A DNA stretch of 64,000 nt from JBKHYJ01 sp046565505 (GTDB taxonomy: Bacteria > Acidobacteriota > Blastocatellia > UBA7656), in contig JBKHYJ010000128.1 in the NCBI GenBank assembly GCA_046565505.1, forward strand, positions 89,691-153,690, in the 5' to 3' direction. The notes under the pieces were generated by a model, which was not told where the DNA came from, made no database searches, and was given only the letters and a program-made list of their open reading frames with translations. Shown piece by piece: positions 44,352 to 52,338 of this stretch. Numbering within the stretch: the first letter of the stretch is position 1; every line of letters begins with the position of its first letter. Position numbers and translations under genes: made by a program.

Positions 44352-46766
44352 TCACTCATGCCTCAACGCGATCATCGGGTCCACCCTGGTGGCCCTGCGC
44401 GCGGGCACGAAACTGGCTCCCAGAGCCACTATTGCCAGGATCAGCGCGATCACCGCGAAGGTGACAGGGTCGGTCGCGCTCACGCCATAAAGCAAGCGCG
44501 ACATGAGGCGCGTCACGGCGAACGCGCCCGCCAGCCCTATCGCCACGCCCAGGGCGGTGAGCACCATCCCCTGGCCGACGACCATCTTGAGCACGTCGGA
44601 GGGCTGCGCGCCCAGCGCCATGCGTATGCCTATCTCTTGACTGCGCTGCGTGACGGAGTAACTCATCACGCCGTAGATGCCTACGGCCGCGAGCAGCAGC
44701 GCCATGAGGGCGAAAAATCCGACGAGCAACAGTACGAAGCGCGGCAACGCTATTGACTCGGAGACGATACGCTCCATCGGCGCGATCTCTGCGACGGCCA
44801 GATTCCTGTCAATCGCCGAGACCTCGCCGCGCAGAGCAGAGGCCAGGGTCAAAGGGTCGCCGCCCGTCCGCAGGACGACGTACATGCTCCGGCCGGGGGA
44901 CTGCGCGGCTGGGAACCACATCGAGGGGCGCGCGTCGGTCTCCAGCCCGAATTGCTTCACGTCGGCCATCACGCCCACGATCTCGCGCGAATCGCCCTCC
45001 CCGAAACGTAAACGTTTGCCGACAGGCTCTTCATCCGGGAAGTAGCGGCGGGCAAGCGCCTCGCTGATGATGACTACTTTCGGCGCGTCGCCGGCATCGC
45101 GTTCCGTGAAATCGCGGCCCTTGACGCGGCGCATACCCATCGTGCGGAAGTAATCGGGGGTCACCGAATCGTACCAGGCGACTGGCTGCTTGTGGGGTTC
45201 GGATGGCGGCCGCCCTTCGACCTGGAAGTCGCTGTCTGTCCCGCCCCCGGCGATCGGGAGATTCGTAATCGCGCCGACCGATTGCACGCCCGGCAGGGCC
45301 TTAAGGCGATCAAGAAGCTGTGTGTAGAAGGAAACTATTCTGGGCGCGTCCGAGTATGCCGTCCTGGGCAGCGATACGCTGGCGGTCAGGAGGTTCTTCG
45401 GGTCGAAGCCGGGGTCCACGCCCTGGAGCAGCACGAAGCTCTTCATCAACAGGCCCGCGCCGATCAGCAGCATCAGCGCGAGCGCTATCTCCGAGACTAC
45501 AAGTGCGCCGCGGGCGCGGCGGCCCTGCGAGCCGGCCTGGGTCCCCTTCCCGCCCTCTTTCAGCGAAGCATTAAGGTCGGGCTTTGAAGCCTGCAAGGCC
45601 GGGACCAGGCCGAAGACGATGCCCGTCACGATGGCCGTCGCCAGCGAGAAGGCGAGCACGCGGCCGTCAATGGCGACCTCGTCCGTGCGGGGAGTGCCTT
45701 CCGGGCTTGAGGCCACCAGGAGGTCCGTCATCCAGAAGGCGAGCAGCAGCCCCAGCGCCCCGCCGATGATCGCGAGCAGTAAGCTCTCCGTGAGGAGCTG
45801 CCTTACGATGCGCCAGCGGCCGGCCCCGAGCGCCGTGCGGATGGCGATCTCTTTCGAGCGGGACGCGGCCCGCGCGAGCATCAGGTTAGCCACGTTAGCG
45901 CAGGCGATTAACAGCACCAGCCCCACCGCGCCGAATAGAATGTAAACGGCCGCCCGCACGTCGCCGACTACGTAATCGTGAAGCGGCAGCAGGGTCACGC
46001 CCACGCCCTTATTCGTCGCGGGGTTCTCCTGCTCGATCCGGCCGGCTATGGCGCTCATCTCTGACCGCGCCACTTCGAGCGTCACGCCCGGTTTCAAGCG
46101 GGCAATGACCCGAAGGACGATGCACCCGCGCCGGCAGGATTTACCCAGGGCAGAATAGAGCGGCCTCCACAATTCCGACCTGTTGATGATGGGAAGCTTG
46201 AAGCCGGGCGGCATGATCCCTATGACCGTGTAGCTGTCGCCGCTGAGCGAGATGGTCTTCCCCACGAGCGAAGGGTCCGCCCCGAAGCGCCTTCTCCAGA
46301 GGCCGTTGCTCAAGACGACGACACGCTCGGCCCCTTGCCGGTCTTCTTCTTTATCGAACGAGCGCCCGAGCGCCGGCTCGACGCCGAGCGCGGAGAACAT
46401 GTCGTAGGAGATGGCTGCGCCGCGAAGCTGCTCGGGCTCGGCCTGTTCAGTCAGCGTAGGCCCCCAGTTTATGACGCCCGCCATGTGCTCGAAACTCTGG
46501 CTCTGCTCTTTCCAGTCATCGAAGTCGGCCGGGGACGTAAACTCCCGCTCAGGCCCGCCGCCGGCCTGCAGGTTTTGCCAGACCGTCACTATGCGCTCGG
46601 GGTCTGCGTAAGGGAGCGGGCGAAGCAGCACGGCGTTTACCACGCTGAATATTGCCGTGTTGGCCCCTATCCCTAGCGCGAGGGCCACCACCGCCGCGGC
46701 CGTGAAGCCGCGACTCTTTAACATCATGCGAATACTATAACGAATGTCTTGCAGTAGAATGCTCAT
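44352..46766 (-). CDS. ADOP-family ABC permease (MacB/FtsX-like, duplicated)
   Basis: An 804-residue inner-membrane protein with two FtsX modules. It starts with DIRYSIRMMLKSRGFTAAAV then LALGIGANTAIFSVVNAVLL, the typical ADOP N-terminus, followed by a MacB-like periplasmic domain, three helices (about 275-415), a second periplasmic domain, and three C-terminal helices ending with SFVPARRATRVDPMIALRHE. SVTQRSQEIGIRMALGAQP is the FtsX motif. GGAGG lies before the ATG at 46766. No ATPase gene is adjacent, as expected for these orphan permeases; transported substrate unknown. A relative is at 56753. Confidence 0.9.
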   Translation of the reverse strand: MSILLQDIRYSIRMMLKSRGFTAAAVVALALGIGANTAIFSVVNAVLLRPLPYADPERIVTVWQNLQAGGGPEREFTSPADFDDWKEQSQSFEHMAGVINWGPTLTEQAEPEQLRGAAISYDMFSALGVEPALGRSFDKEEDRQGAERVVVLSNGLWRRRFGADPSLVGKTISLSGDSYTVIGIMPPGFKLPIINRSELWRPLYSALGKSCRRGCIVLRVIARLKPGVTLEVARSEMSAIAGRIEQENPATNKGVGVTLLPLHDYVVGDVRAAVYILFGAVGLVLLIACANVANLMLARAASRSKEIAIRTALGAGRWRIVRQLLTESLLLAIIGGALGLLLAFWMTDLLVASSPEGTPRTDEVAIDGRVLAFSLATAIVTGIVFGLVPALQASKPDLNASLKEGGKGTQAGSQGRRARGALVVSEIALALMLLIGAGLLMKSFVLLQGVDPGFDPKNLLTASVSLPRTAYSDAPRIVSFYTQLLDRLKALPGVQSVGAITNLPIAGGGTDSDFQVEGRPPSEPHKQPVAWYDSVTPDYFRTMGMRRVKGRDFTERDAGDAPKVVIISEALARRYFPDEEPVGKRLRFGEGDSREIVGVMADVKQFGLETDARPSMWFPAAQSPGRSMYVVLRTGGDPLTLASALRGEVSAIDRNLAVAEIAPMERIVSESIALPRFVLLLVGFFALMALLLAAVGIYGVMSYSVTQRSQEIGIRMALGAQPSDVLKMVVGQGMVLTALGVAIGLAGAFAVTRLMSRLLYGVSATDPVTFAVIALILAIVALGASFVPARRATRVDPMIALRHE

Positions 46767-47217
46767 CGGGCCTCCAAGAATTGATTCGCCTCCCGACCGA
46801 CTCACCGCCCCGCACGGGCGATGGTCCATCCGACGATACGGCGAATGATTCGATGATTCAGCCGCCCGGCTCTCATGTTTGAGGCGTCGCGACTTCCCAC
46901 CGCGGGCTTGTCAACGCGGGGGCGAGTAGCCCCATTCGCGGATTCCCGGGCCGCCGCGTAAGAGGTGCAAGGGAATCGGCGTGCCAGGGCCGAAATTGAG
47001 TAACGCGGAATGCGGGGCTCAGGCCCATGATTCGGCCGGGCCCGCGCCGCCGCGCTAAGTTTAGGCCCCAGATAAGTTCGCGGACTCACTCCGAACGGCG
47101 GGCGGTTGCCGCAAAGTCAAGAGAGACAAACCTGCGCCCCGAGCCCCAAGCTCCGCGATTCATTCCCTGTTCACTTCCGGGAATGCGGTTTCCCAATATC
47201 GAATAGGGTTGTCTTAG
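46767..47217. other. 451-base intergenic region
   Basis: This gap lies between the leftward aminotransferase-fold gene and the leftward ADOP gene. No gene is convincing; an open frame at 46802-47089 has Arg/Pro/Ala-rich random-looking content and no ribosome site. One short hairpin is listed separately. Confidence 0.5.
47161..47185 (-). terminator. weak hairpin after the aminotransferase-fold gene
   Basis: CATTCCC (47161-47167) pairs perfectly with GGGAATG (47179-47185) around an 11-base loop, 33 bases past the leftward stop at 47218. No T tract follows in the direction of transcription, so this is a weak call. Confidence 0.3.
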
Positions 47218-48516
47218 TCATGCGGCCAGGCCATTGCGTATCACCTTCTCCACGGCGTCGCAGAACGTGTCAATCTCGTTGAGCGTCGTGTAAACATTCG
47301 GGGTGACGCGGACGCCCCGGAACTCCTGGTGAGCGATGGGCGTGACGATGATGCGGTGACGCTCCCACAGTTGCGCAGCGAGCTTGCCCGGGTCCATGCC
47401 TTCGATGTTGAACATGGCGAGGCCGCACGACTGCTGCGGGTCGTAGGGGGTCAGGACCTTAACGCCCTTGTTTGATTCAAGCCTCCGCGCCCAACGATCT
47501 TTCAGGTAGCGGAGGCGCGCGGCCTTGCGCTCGACCCCTATGCCCTCGTGGAAGGTGAGAGCCTCGGCTATGGCGTTGTGATTGGCGGCCGGGTGCGTGC
47601 CGATCTCTTCAAACTTGCGGATGTTTTCATCCTGTGATTTGTCGGCGGCCATCAGCGGCCAGAGGTTTTTGATCTTGGGCTTCCTGACGTAGAGGAAGCC
47701 GGTGCCGTGCGGCGCGAGCAGCCACTTGTGAAGGCTCGTGCCGTAATAGTCGCAGTCGAGGTCCGCATGCGTGAATGGGAAATGCGCGAACGCGTGCGCG
47801 CCATCGACTATGACTTCGATCCCGCGCTCGCGGCCCAGCTGGCATATTCGCTTGACGGGGAAAATCTGCCCCGTGAGGTTCGTGATGTGGCAGAAGTGGA
47901 TGACTCTGGTTCGAGGCGTTATCGCGCGCTCGAATCGCTGGTATAGGTCATCGGCCGAAGGCGGGGGCACCGGGAACGATATCAGGTTGAGCTTCAGACC
48001 TTCGCGGCGCTCGCGCTGCCGCCAGGAGGTGAGCATACGCGGGTAGTCCTGGTTCGTCGTCAGGACTTCATCGCCGGCCTTGAGGTCCAGGCCGAATATA
48101 CAAATCTCAAGAGACTCGCTGGCGTTGCGCGTGATAGCCATCTCTTCCGGGTCGCAGCCGAACGAGGCGGCCAGCCGCTGGCGCACAGTTTCGACCTGCG
48201 GCTCCAGCACGCGCCACATCGTCTGCACGGGCGCCTCGTTCGAGTAGGCGAGGTGGCGCTGCATGGCTTCTTGCACCACGCGAGGCGAAGGGCTTACGCC
48301 GCCGTTGTTGAGGTTGATGAGTGAGCGGTCAACGGTGAACGACTGCTGAATCTCGCGCCAGTAATCTTCATCGGCCGCGACCTTCTCTGGAGGCAGATCG
48401 TTTACGCCGCGCGAGGCGGCGAGGATTCGCGCGACGCCCCCCTCGCCGAAGCAAGCCGCCGCGCCCGCGGCACTCGCCCCGCCGGCCGCCGTCAAGAACT
48501 TTCGTCGCGTTACCAT
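47218..48516 (-). CDS. Tat-exported class V aminotransferase-fold PLP protein
   Basis: A 432-residue PLP protein of the isopenicillin-N-epimerase/cysteine-desulphurase-like fold. It begins with a twin-arginine signal TRRKFLTAAGGASAAGAAA (about 3-21), so it should be exported folded with its cofactor. The core has LNNGGVSPSPRVVQEAM, ITRNASESLEICIFGL, VDGAHAFAHFP (PLP Asp) and GTSLHKWLLAPHGTGFLYV (PLP Lys, about 262). The ATG at 48516 is chosen since it places the RR motif near the start; a longer frame from 48591 is less likely. It is the last gene of the leftward run after cofE. Substrate unknown. Confidence 0.87.
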   Translation of the reverse strand: MVTRRKFLTAAGGASAAGAAACFGEGGVARILAASRGVNDLPPEKVAADEDYWREIQQSFTVDRSLINLNNGGVSPSPRVVQEAMQRHLAYSNEAPVQTMWRVLEPQVETVRQRLAASFGCDPEEMAITRNASESLEICIFGLDLKAGDEVLTTNQDYPRMLTSWRQRERREGLKLNLISFPVPPPSADDLYQRFERAITPRTRVIHFCHITNLTGQIFPVKRICQLGRERGIEVIVDGAHAFAHFPFTHADLDCDYYGTSLHKWLLAPHGTGFLYVRKPKIKNLWPLMAADKSQDENIRKFEEIGTHPAANHNAIAEALTFHEGIGVERKAARLRYLKDRWARRLESNKGVKVLTPYDPQQSCGLAMFNIEGMDPGKLAAQLWERHRIIVTPIAHQEFRGVRVTPNVYTTLNEIDTFCDAVEKVIRNGLAA

Positions 48517-48603
48517 TATTCTTGCCCCCTGCGCAGGATTCGCGGGCATTGGCGCCCGACAGATGCCCGAACGATTGCCCGATATTATCACAACTCGCGG
48601 CGT

Positions 48604-49359
48604 TCACCTAAACAAGTCGTTTTCGGGCGGGCGCACAAGCTCGCGGCTGGAAGCCGCACGCGCCTCGTAATCGAAGCCCCGTATTATCACGACGGGGACG
48701 CCCGCGGTTTTCTGCATGGCTAGCTCGGCGGCCGAAGCAAGCTCGTCCGCCACCGCGATGACGGTGACCCGCAGCGGCCGCCCATGAGAGTCCAACCGGC
48801 CCCTGTAATCGATCAGCGGCGCTATGCCCGCGACTCCGATCGCCACGTTCGTGATGCCTTCGCGCCACGGGCGGCCGAAGGTGTCGGAGACTATCACCGC
48901 GACCCTAACGCCGAAGCTCTCCTCAAGCCCTCCCCGTATGCGCCGGGCCGATTCATCCGAATCTATAGGAAGCAGCGTGACGATGTCCGCGGATACGTTC
49001 GACGCGTCCACACCTGCGTTCGCGCACACGAAGCCGTGATGTGTCTCGCAGATCATTATGCCGCGCTCCATGCGCACCACGCGCTTCGATTCGCGCAGGA
49101 TTACTTCGACCATCCGGTCATCTTTGTTGTTGCGGGCGGCCCACTCGCGCGCGAGGTGTGATGGCTCTATTGAATCGAGGCGAACGGCGCGGCCTTCGGC
49201 TTTCGACACAACCTTCTGGGCCACTACAAATATATCCCCGTCCATTACCGCGACATTCATCCCGCGCACGGCCCCGGCGATTAGCGCGGGGAGGTCGTCG
49301 CCCGCGCCGACCTCAGGCAACCCTGCCACGCCGATTATGCGGATCTCAGGAATTGTCAT
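48604..49359 (-). CDS. cofE: coenzyme F420-0:L-glutamate ligase
   Basis: A 251-residue enzyme adding glutamates to F420-0 with GTP. The N-terminal GVAGLPEVGAGDDLPALI and DGDIFVVAQKVVSKAEGRAV (about 39-58), then CETHHGFVCANAGVDASNV (about 103-121) and VSDTFGRPWREG (about 157-168) fit CofE/FbiB N-domain closely. It lacks the extra nitroreductase-like domain of Actinobacterial FbiB, so it is the archaeal-type single-domain form. It lies 108 bases after cofC on the same strand. Confidence 0.9.
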   Translation of the reverse strand: MTIPEIRIIGVAGLPEVGAGDDLPALIAGAVRGMNVAVMDGDIFVVAQKVVSKAEGRAVRLDSIEPSHLAREWAARNNKDDRMVEVILRESKRVVRMERGIMICETHHGFVCANAGVDASNVSADIVTLLPIDSDESARRIRGGLEESFGVRVAVIVSDTFGRPWREGITNVAIGVAGIAPLIDYRGRLDSHGRPLRVTVIAVADELASAAELAMQKTAGVPVVIIRGFDYEARAASSRELVRPPENDLFR

Positions 49360-49467
49360 ATGGGCCGGACCGAAGGCCTTGTGCCGAGAAGAGCGCCGGC
49401 GGGCCGCGCGCGACGGGCGGTAAAAAATCGATTCGCCGCCTGCCGCACTCCGCCCGCATCTGCCACG

Positions 49468-50151
49468 TTACGCCGAGCCCTCGGCCCCGATCCTCACCCC
49501 CTTTCTTATCCTTTCAGCGATCCTCATTTCTGCGAGCGCATCGAAAGCAAGGGTGTTACGCCCTAGTTCGAGCAATAGTCTCAAGTCCGATGGGTCGTCA
49601 ATATCAAGGGCGACGCGAGAGTTATTAACCACCAGGCACCGTGAGCCGGCGCGCGCCGCTTCTTCCTTATGCAGCGCGAGAGAGTTCGGGCCGAAGCGCG
49701 ATGGGAACAGGTCCGCGGGCATGCGTATGATCGCGTTGGTGCCCGTGCCTTCGCGCGAGGGCACGAGCAGCGCGGCGGGGGCGCGCAGCTCGATTGATAG
49801 CAGCGCGTCGATGTCTTCCGCCTGAACGAGCGGCAGGTCTGCCGGCAGCCTCATCACCGCGTCAAAGCCTCGCCCTCGGAGCGCACGCGAGGCCCAATCG
49901 ACCGACGCGCTCTCTGACGCCTGCGACTCTTCGACGAGCACGTCCCACCCGAGCCGCTCGGCATGCTCGATGGCCGGTCGAAAGCTGGTCACCACGACAA
50001 TCCTGTCGGGCTTTTTAGAGGCCGCCGCCGCCCGGGTCACGTCCTCAAACATGGCCCACGCGAGATTTCGCCTCTCGTCGGGCGAGAGCAGTTCGGCCAG
50101 CCGCGTCTTCGCATGCGCGGGGTCTTTGATTGGAATCAGAAGCGCTTTCAT
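49468..50151 (-). CDS. cofC: phospholactate (or PEP/3PG) guanylyltransferase
   Basis: A 227-residue nucleotidyltransferase. LIPIKDPAHAKTRLAELLSP (about 5-24) is the nucleotide-binding start, FDAVMRLPADLPLVQAEDID (about 97-116) holds the metal-binding Asp pair, and GTNAIIRMPADLFPSRFGPNS (split at about 138-158) is diagnostic for CofC/FbiD. The acceptor may be 2-phospholactate, phosphoenolpyruvate or 3-phosphoglycerate in different lineages; the sequence does not tell. It lies between cofD and cofE. Confidence 0.9.
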   Translation of the reverse strand: MKALLIPIKDPAHAKTRLAELLSPDERRNLAWAMFEDVTRAAAASKKPDRIVVVTSFRPAIEHAERLGWDVLVEESQASESASVDWASRALRGRGFDAVMRLPADLPLVQAEDIDALLSIELRAPAALLVPSREGTGTNAIIRMPADLFPSRFGPNSLALHKEEAARAGSRCLVVNNSRVALDIDDPSDLRLLLELGRNTLAFDALAEMRIAERIRKGVRIGAEGSA

Positions 50152-50278
50152 CTGGCGACCAGAAAAACGCTAAACGTCCGGCGCGCAGACGTTCAGCGCG
50201 AGGCAGGCGGGCGCCCCGCCGGCGGCTGAGGCGGCCGATACACCTGCGCTCAGGTTTGCCCGCGGCATCACGGCCTCT

Positions 50279-50312
50279 CGTAGTAAGCATACATTCGTAG
50301 TAGGCATACATT
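50279..50312. repeat. two tandem copies of a 17-bp sequence
   Basis: The units at 50279-50295 and 50296-50312 differ at one base. A further pair of CAGTGAC copies follows at 50313 and 50328. They lie just downstream of the cofD stop, in the cofD-cofC gap. Possibly a slippage product or a binding site. Confidence 0.55.
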
Positions 50313-50334
50313 CAGTGACCTGCCATGCAGTGAC

Positions 50335-51258
50335 TCACCATGTTTCGAGCACGCTACGGGCGAGCCGCCGCTTGTCTTCGAGCGTGACCATCACGGTGTT
50401 TGTGACAAGTGCGCGCATACCGAGTTCGTTAATGCCGCGCTCAAGCTCTCTGTCCGACTCGTCAAGCACGAACACGTCAACGAAATCTCTGTAGAGAGAA
50501 GCAACCCCGCGCGCGGAAACTTCGTGACCGAGGTCAGAGAGCATGTCGGCCGCGGGCCCCTTCAAGGCCCGGCCCCCGATGATCGGGGATACGGCCGTCA
50601 CCCGCGCCCGCGTTTTTTTGACGGCGTCTAAAATGCCGGGCACGGCCAGAATCGGGCCTATGCTGATGAACGGGTTGCTCGGGCAGATAATCACCACGTC
50701 CGAGCCCAGGATCGCGCTCACAACCCCGCCGGCGGGCCGCGCCGATTCGATCCCATCGAATCGGACTTGTTTGACCCGCGGCTCGCACCGCCGCCGCACG
50801 AAATACTCCTGGAAGTGCATCTCCCCTTCGTCCGTTAAGACTCGCGTGGGCGTGTAGGCGTCCGTCATCGGCAGGATGACGGGGCGGACGCCGAGCGAGC
50901 GCCGTACGTGGTCCGTCACCTCGGCGAGCGTGCGGCCCAGGCGCAGTTGGTGAGTGCGGTAGACATGCGTCGCGAGGTCGCGGTCGCCCAGGTTGAACCA
51001 GCCGGCTTCCCCATAGCGCCCGAGCCAGGCGAGACATTCAAACGTGTCCCCCGCCAACCCCCACCCGGTCGAGTCGTTGATGACCCCGGCAAGCGTGTAG
51101 GTGAGCGTGTCTATGTCGGGCGATACGCGGAGTCCGAACAGCTCGATGTCGTCGCCCGTGTTGGCGACGATGGTGATCTCTTCCGGCGGCATGACGGCGG
51201 CGAGGCCGAGCAAGAATTTCGCAGCGCCGATTCCGCCCGCCAGTGCTGTGATTCTCAT
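50335..51258 (-). CDS. cofD: 2-phospho-L-lactate transferase (F420-0 synthesis)
   Basis: A 307-residue enzyme that transfers the phospho-acid moiety from the CofC product to the deazaflavin Fo. It starts ITALAGGIGAAKFLLGLAAV (about 3-22), then VANTGDDIELFGLRVSPDID (about 32-51) and LAGVINDSTGWGLAGDTFEC, and contains ICPSNPFISIGPIL (about 192-205), all typical of CofD/FbiA. The npdG stop is 20 bases upstream. The Fo synthase (FbiC or CofG/CofH) is not in the window and would have to be elsewhere. Confidence 0.93.
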   Translation of the reverse strand: MRITALAGGIGAAKFLLGLAAVMPPEEITIVANTGDDIELFGLRVSPDIDTLTYTLAGVINDSTGWGLAGDTFECLAWLGRYGEAGWFNLGDRDLATHVYRTHQLRLGRTLAEVTDHVRRSLGVRPVILPMTDAYTPTRVLTDEGEMHFQEYFVRRRCEPRVKQVRFDGIESARPAGGVVSAILGSDVVIICPSNPFISIGPILAVPGILDAVKKTRARVTAVSPIIGGRALKGPAADMLSDLGHEVSARGVASLYRDFVDVFVLDESDRELERGINELGMRALVTNTVMVTLEDKRRLARSVLETW

Positions 51259-51278
51259 CTTGAGTGTGTGCGCAGGCC

Positions 51279-51953
51279 CTACAGTTCTAAGCCTTCAACG
51301 CGATAGCATGCGGTCTTTATTTTGTAGCGGCGGTTGATGCCGATTGCCAGCACGGTCATCCGTTCAATCGCGCGCGCGCTGTAGAGTATGCCGGCGTCAA
51401 CTGGCCGCAGGCCCTCGATGAATTTAATGGCCTCCGTGACGCGGGCTTTCGCTTCTTTTGAATCGCTGGCGACGAAAACGTCGCAATTGAGCCTGGCGCT
51501 CACGTCTGCAAGCAGGTGCGCGGGCTCCGTCTTGAAGGCCGCCACGAGCGGAATACTCTCGGGGAGTCGCGCGCGGAGGTGCTCGCTGGCCGACCCTTCT
51601 GGCAGTTCGACGTACCGGGCGCCTTTCTCGAACGCGACGGGCACGGTGATGTCGATCAACAGCGACCCGGGGCGGAAGTCCCCGGCATGCGATTCGAGCG
51701 TGGAGGCGGCGTGCTGGAACGGGACCGTGAGCAATACGAATTCAGAGTCGGCCACGGCCTCCCGGTTACCCGCGTAACGTATGGCGCCGCCCTTGACGAG
51801 GCCATTCAACTCGTCGGCCGTCGCCTTAGCTCGCTCGACCGTGCGCGACCCGATCGTCACCTGCGCGCCGGCCATCGCCCAGCGAATCGCCAGGCCGCGC
51901 CCTTCCTCCCCCGTGCCCCCGATCAAACCCACCTTCAGCTCATTGATGTTCAT
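51279..51953 (-). CDS. npdG: F420-dependent NADP oxidoreductase (NPDG/Fno family)
   Basis: A 224-residue protein that should transfer hydride between NADPH and F420. The NADP-binding fold VGLIGGTGEEGRGLAIRWAM (about 8-27) with IGSRTVERA (phosphate-binding Ser-Arg-Thr, about 34-42) closely matches archaeal Fno. VAFKTEPAHLLAD and CDVFVASDSKEAK fit the C-terminal half. The ATG at 51953 was chosen over an upstream frame from 52187, which adds 78 residues unlike the family. It leads the cofD-cofC-cofE run. Confidence 0.9.
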   Translation of the reverse strand: MNINELKVGLIGGTGEEGRGLAIRWAMAGAQVTIGSRTVERAKATADELNGLVKGGAIRYAGNREAVADSEFVLLTVPFQHAASTLESHAGDFRPGSLLIDITVPVAFEKGARYVELPEGSASEHLRARLPESIPLVAAFKTEPAHLLADVSARLNCDVFVASDSKEAKARVTEAIKFIEGLRPVDAGILYSARAIERMTVLAIGINRRYKIKTACYRVEGLEL

Positions 51954-52274
51954 TGTTGAGTTAACTCGCCTTCGATATTCGGTGTCTGAGCGCGAGCGGG
52001 CGCCAGTTGAAGGTTGCCACCTGAGAGTGGCCGTGTCAACGCTGTCGCGGTCGCGAAGAATTGGCTTTGAGGCGGGTGGGCGGTTCGCTATTCGTAGCTG
52101 GGCGACCGCCGGGTCAATCGGCGTCGCCCCGCGTCTGGAAGTAGCGCGCGGAAGCGGCGGGGCTCCGGCCGCTTCCGCGCGTGCCATATGATTCCAATAA
52201 ATGACGTGGCCGTTAGATCAATCGTTCGCGCGGCCGCCTTCCCCTTCGACAGGGCGCGCCGCGCCGCGAGTCAA
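51954..52274. other. intergenic region between npdG and the 18-codon frame
   Basis: About 320 bases. I see no recognisable domain in any frame; open frames here are Arg/Ser-rich and lack ribosome sites. It may hold the promoter of the leftward npdG-cof genes, but no clear -10/-35 pair was found. Confidence 0.4.
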
Positions 52275-52331
52275 TCAGAAACCGGCTTCCCAGATAACTC
52301 CTGTGCATACGCCTGGACGGTTCATATTCAT
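52275..52331 (-). CDS. 18-codon reading frame coupled to the subtilisin gene
   Basis: Directly after the TGA of the subtilase gene (52341-52339) stands AAGGAG (52338-52333), then an ATG at 52331 and another in frame at 52325, which has a seven-base spacer. The frame reads MNMNRPGVCTGVIWEAGF and stops at 52277-52275. The ribosome site is among the best in the window, yet the frame is very short. It could be a genuine micropeptide, a leader, or the intact beginning of a decayed gene; the following bases show no continued protein in any frame that I recognise. Confidence 0.35.
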   Translation of the reverse strand: MNMNRPGVCTGVIWEAGF

Positions 52332-52338
52332 TCTCCTT

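Noticed and set aside
46802..47089. 95-codon open frame in the gap before the ADOP gene
   Set aside because: Arg/Ala/Pro-rich, no ribosome site, no domain pattern.
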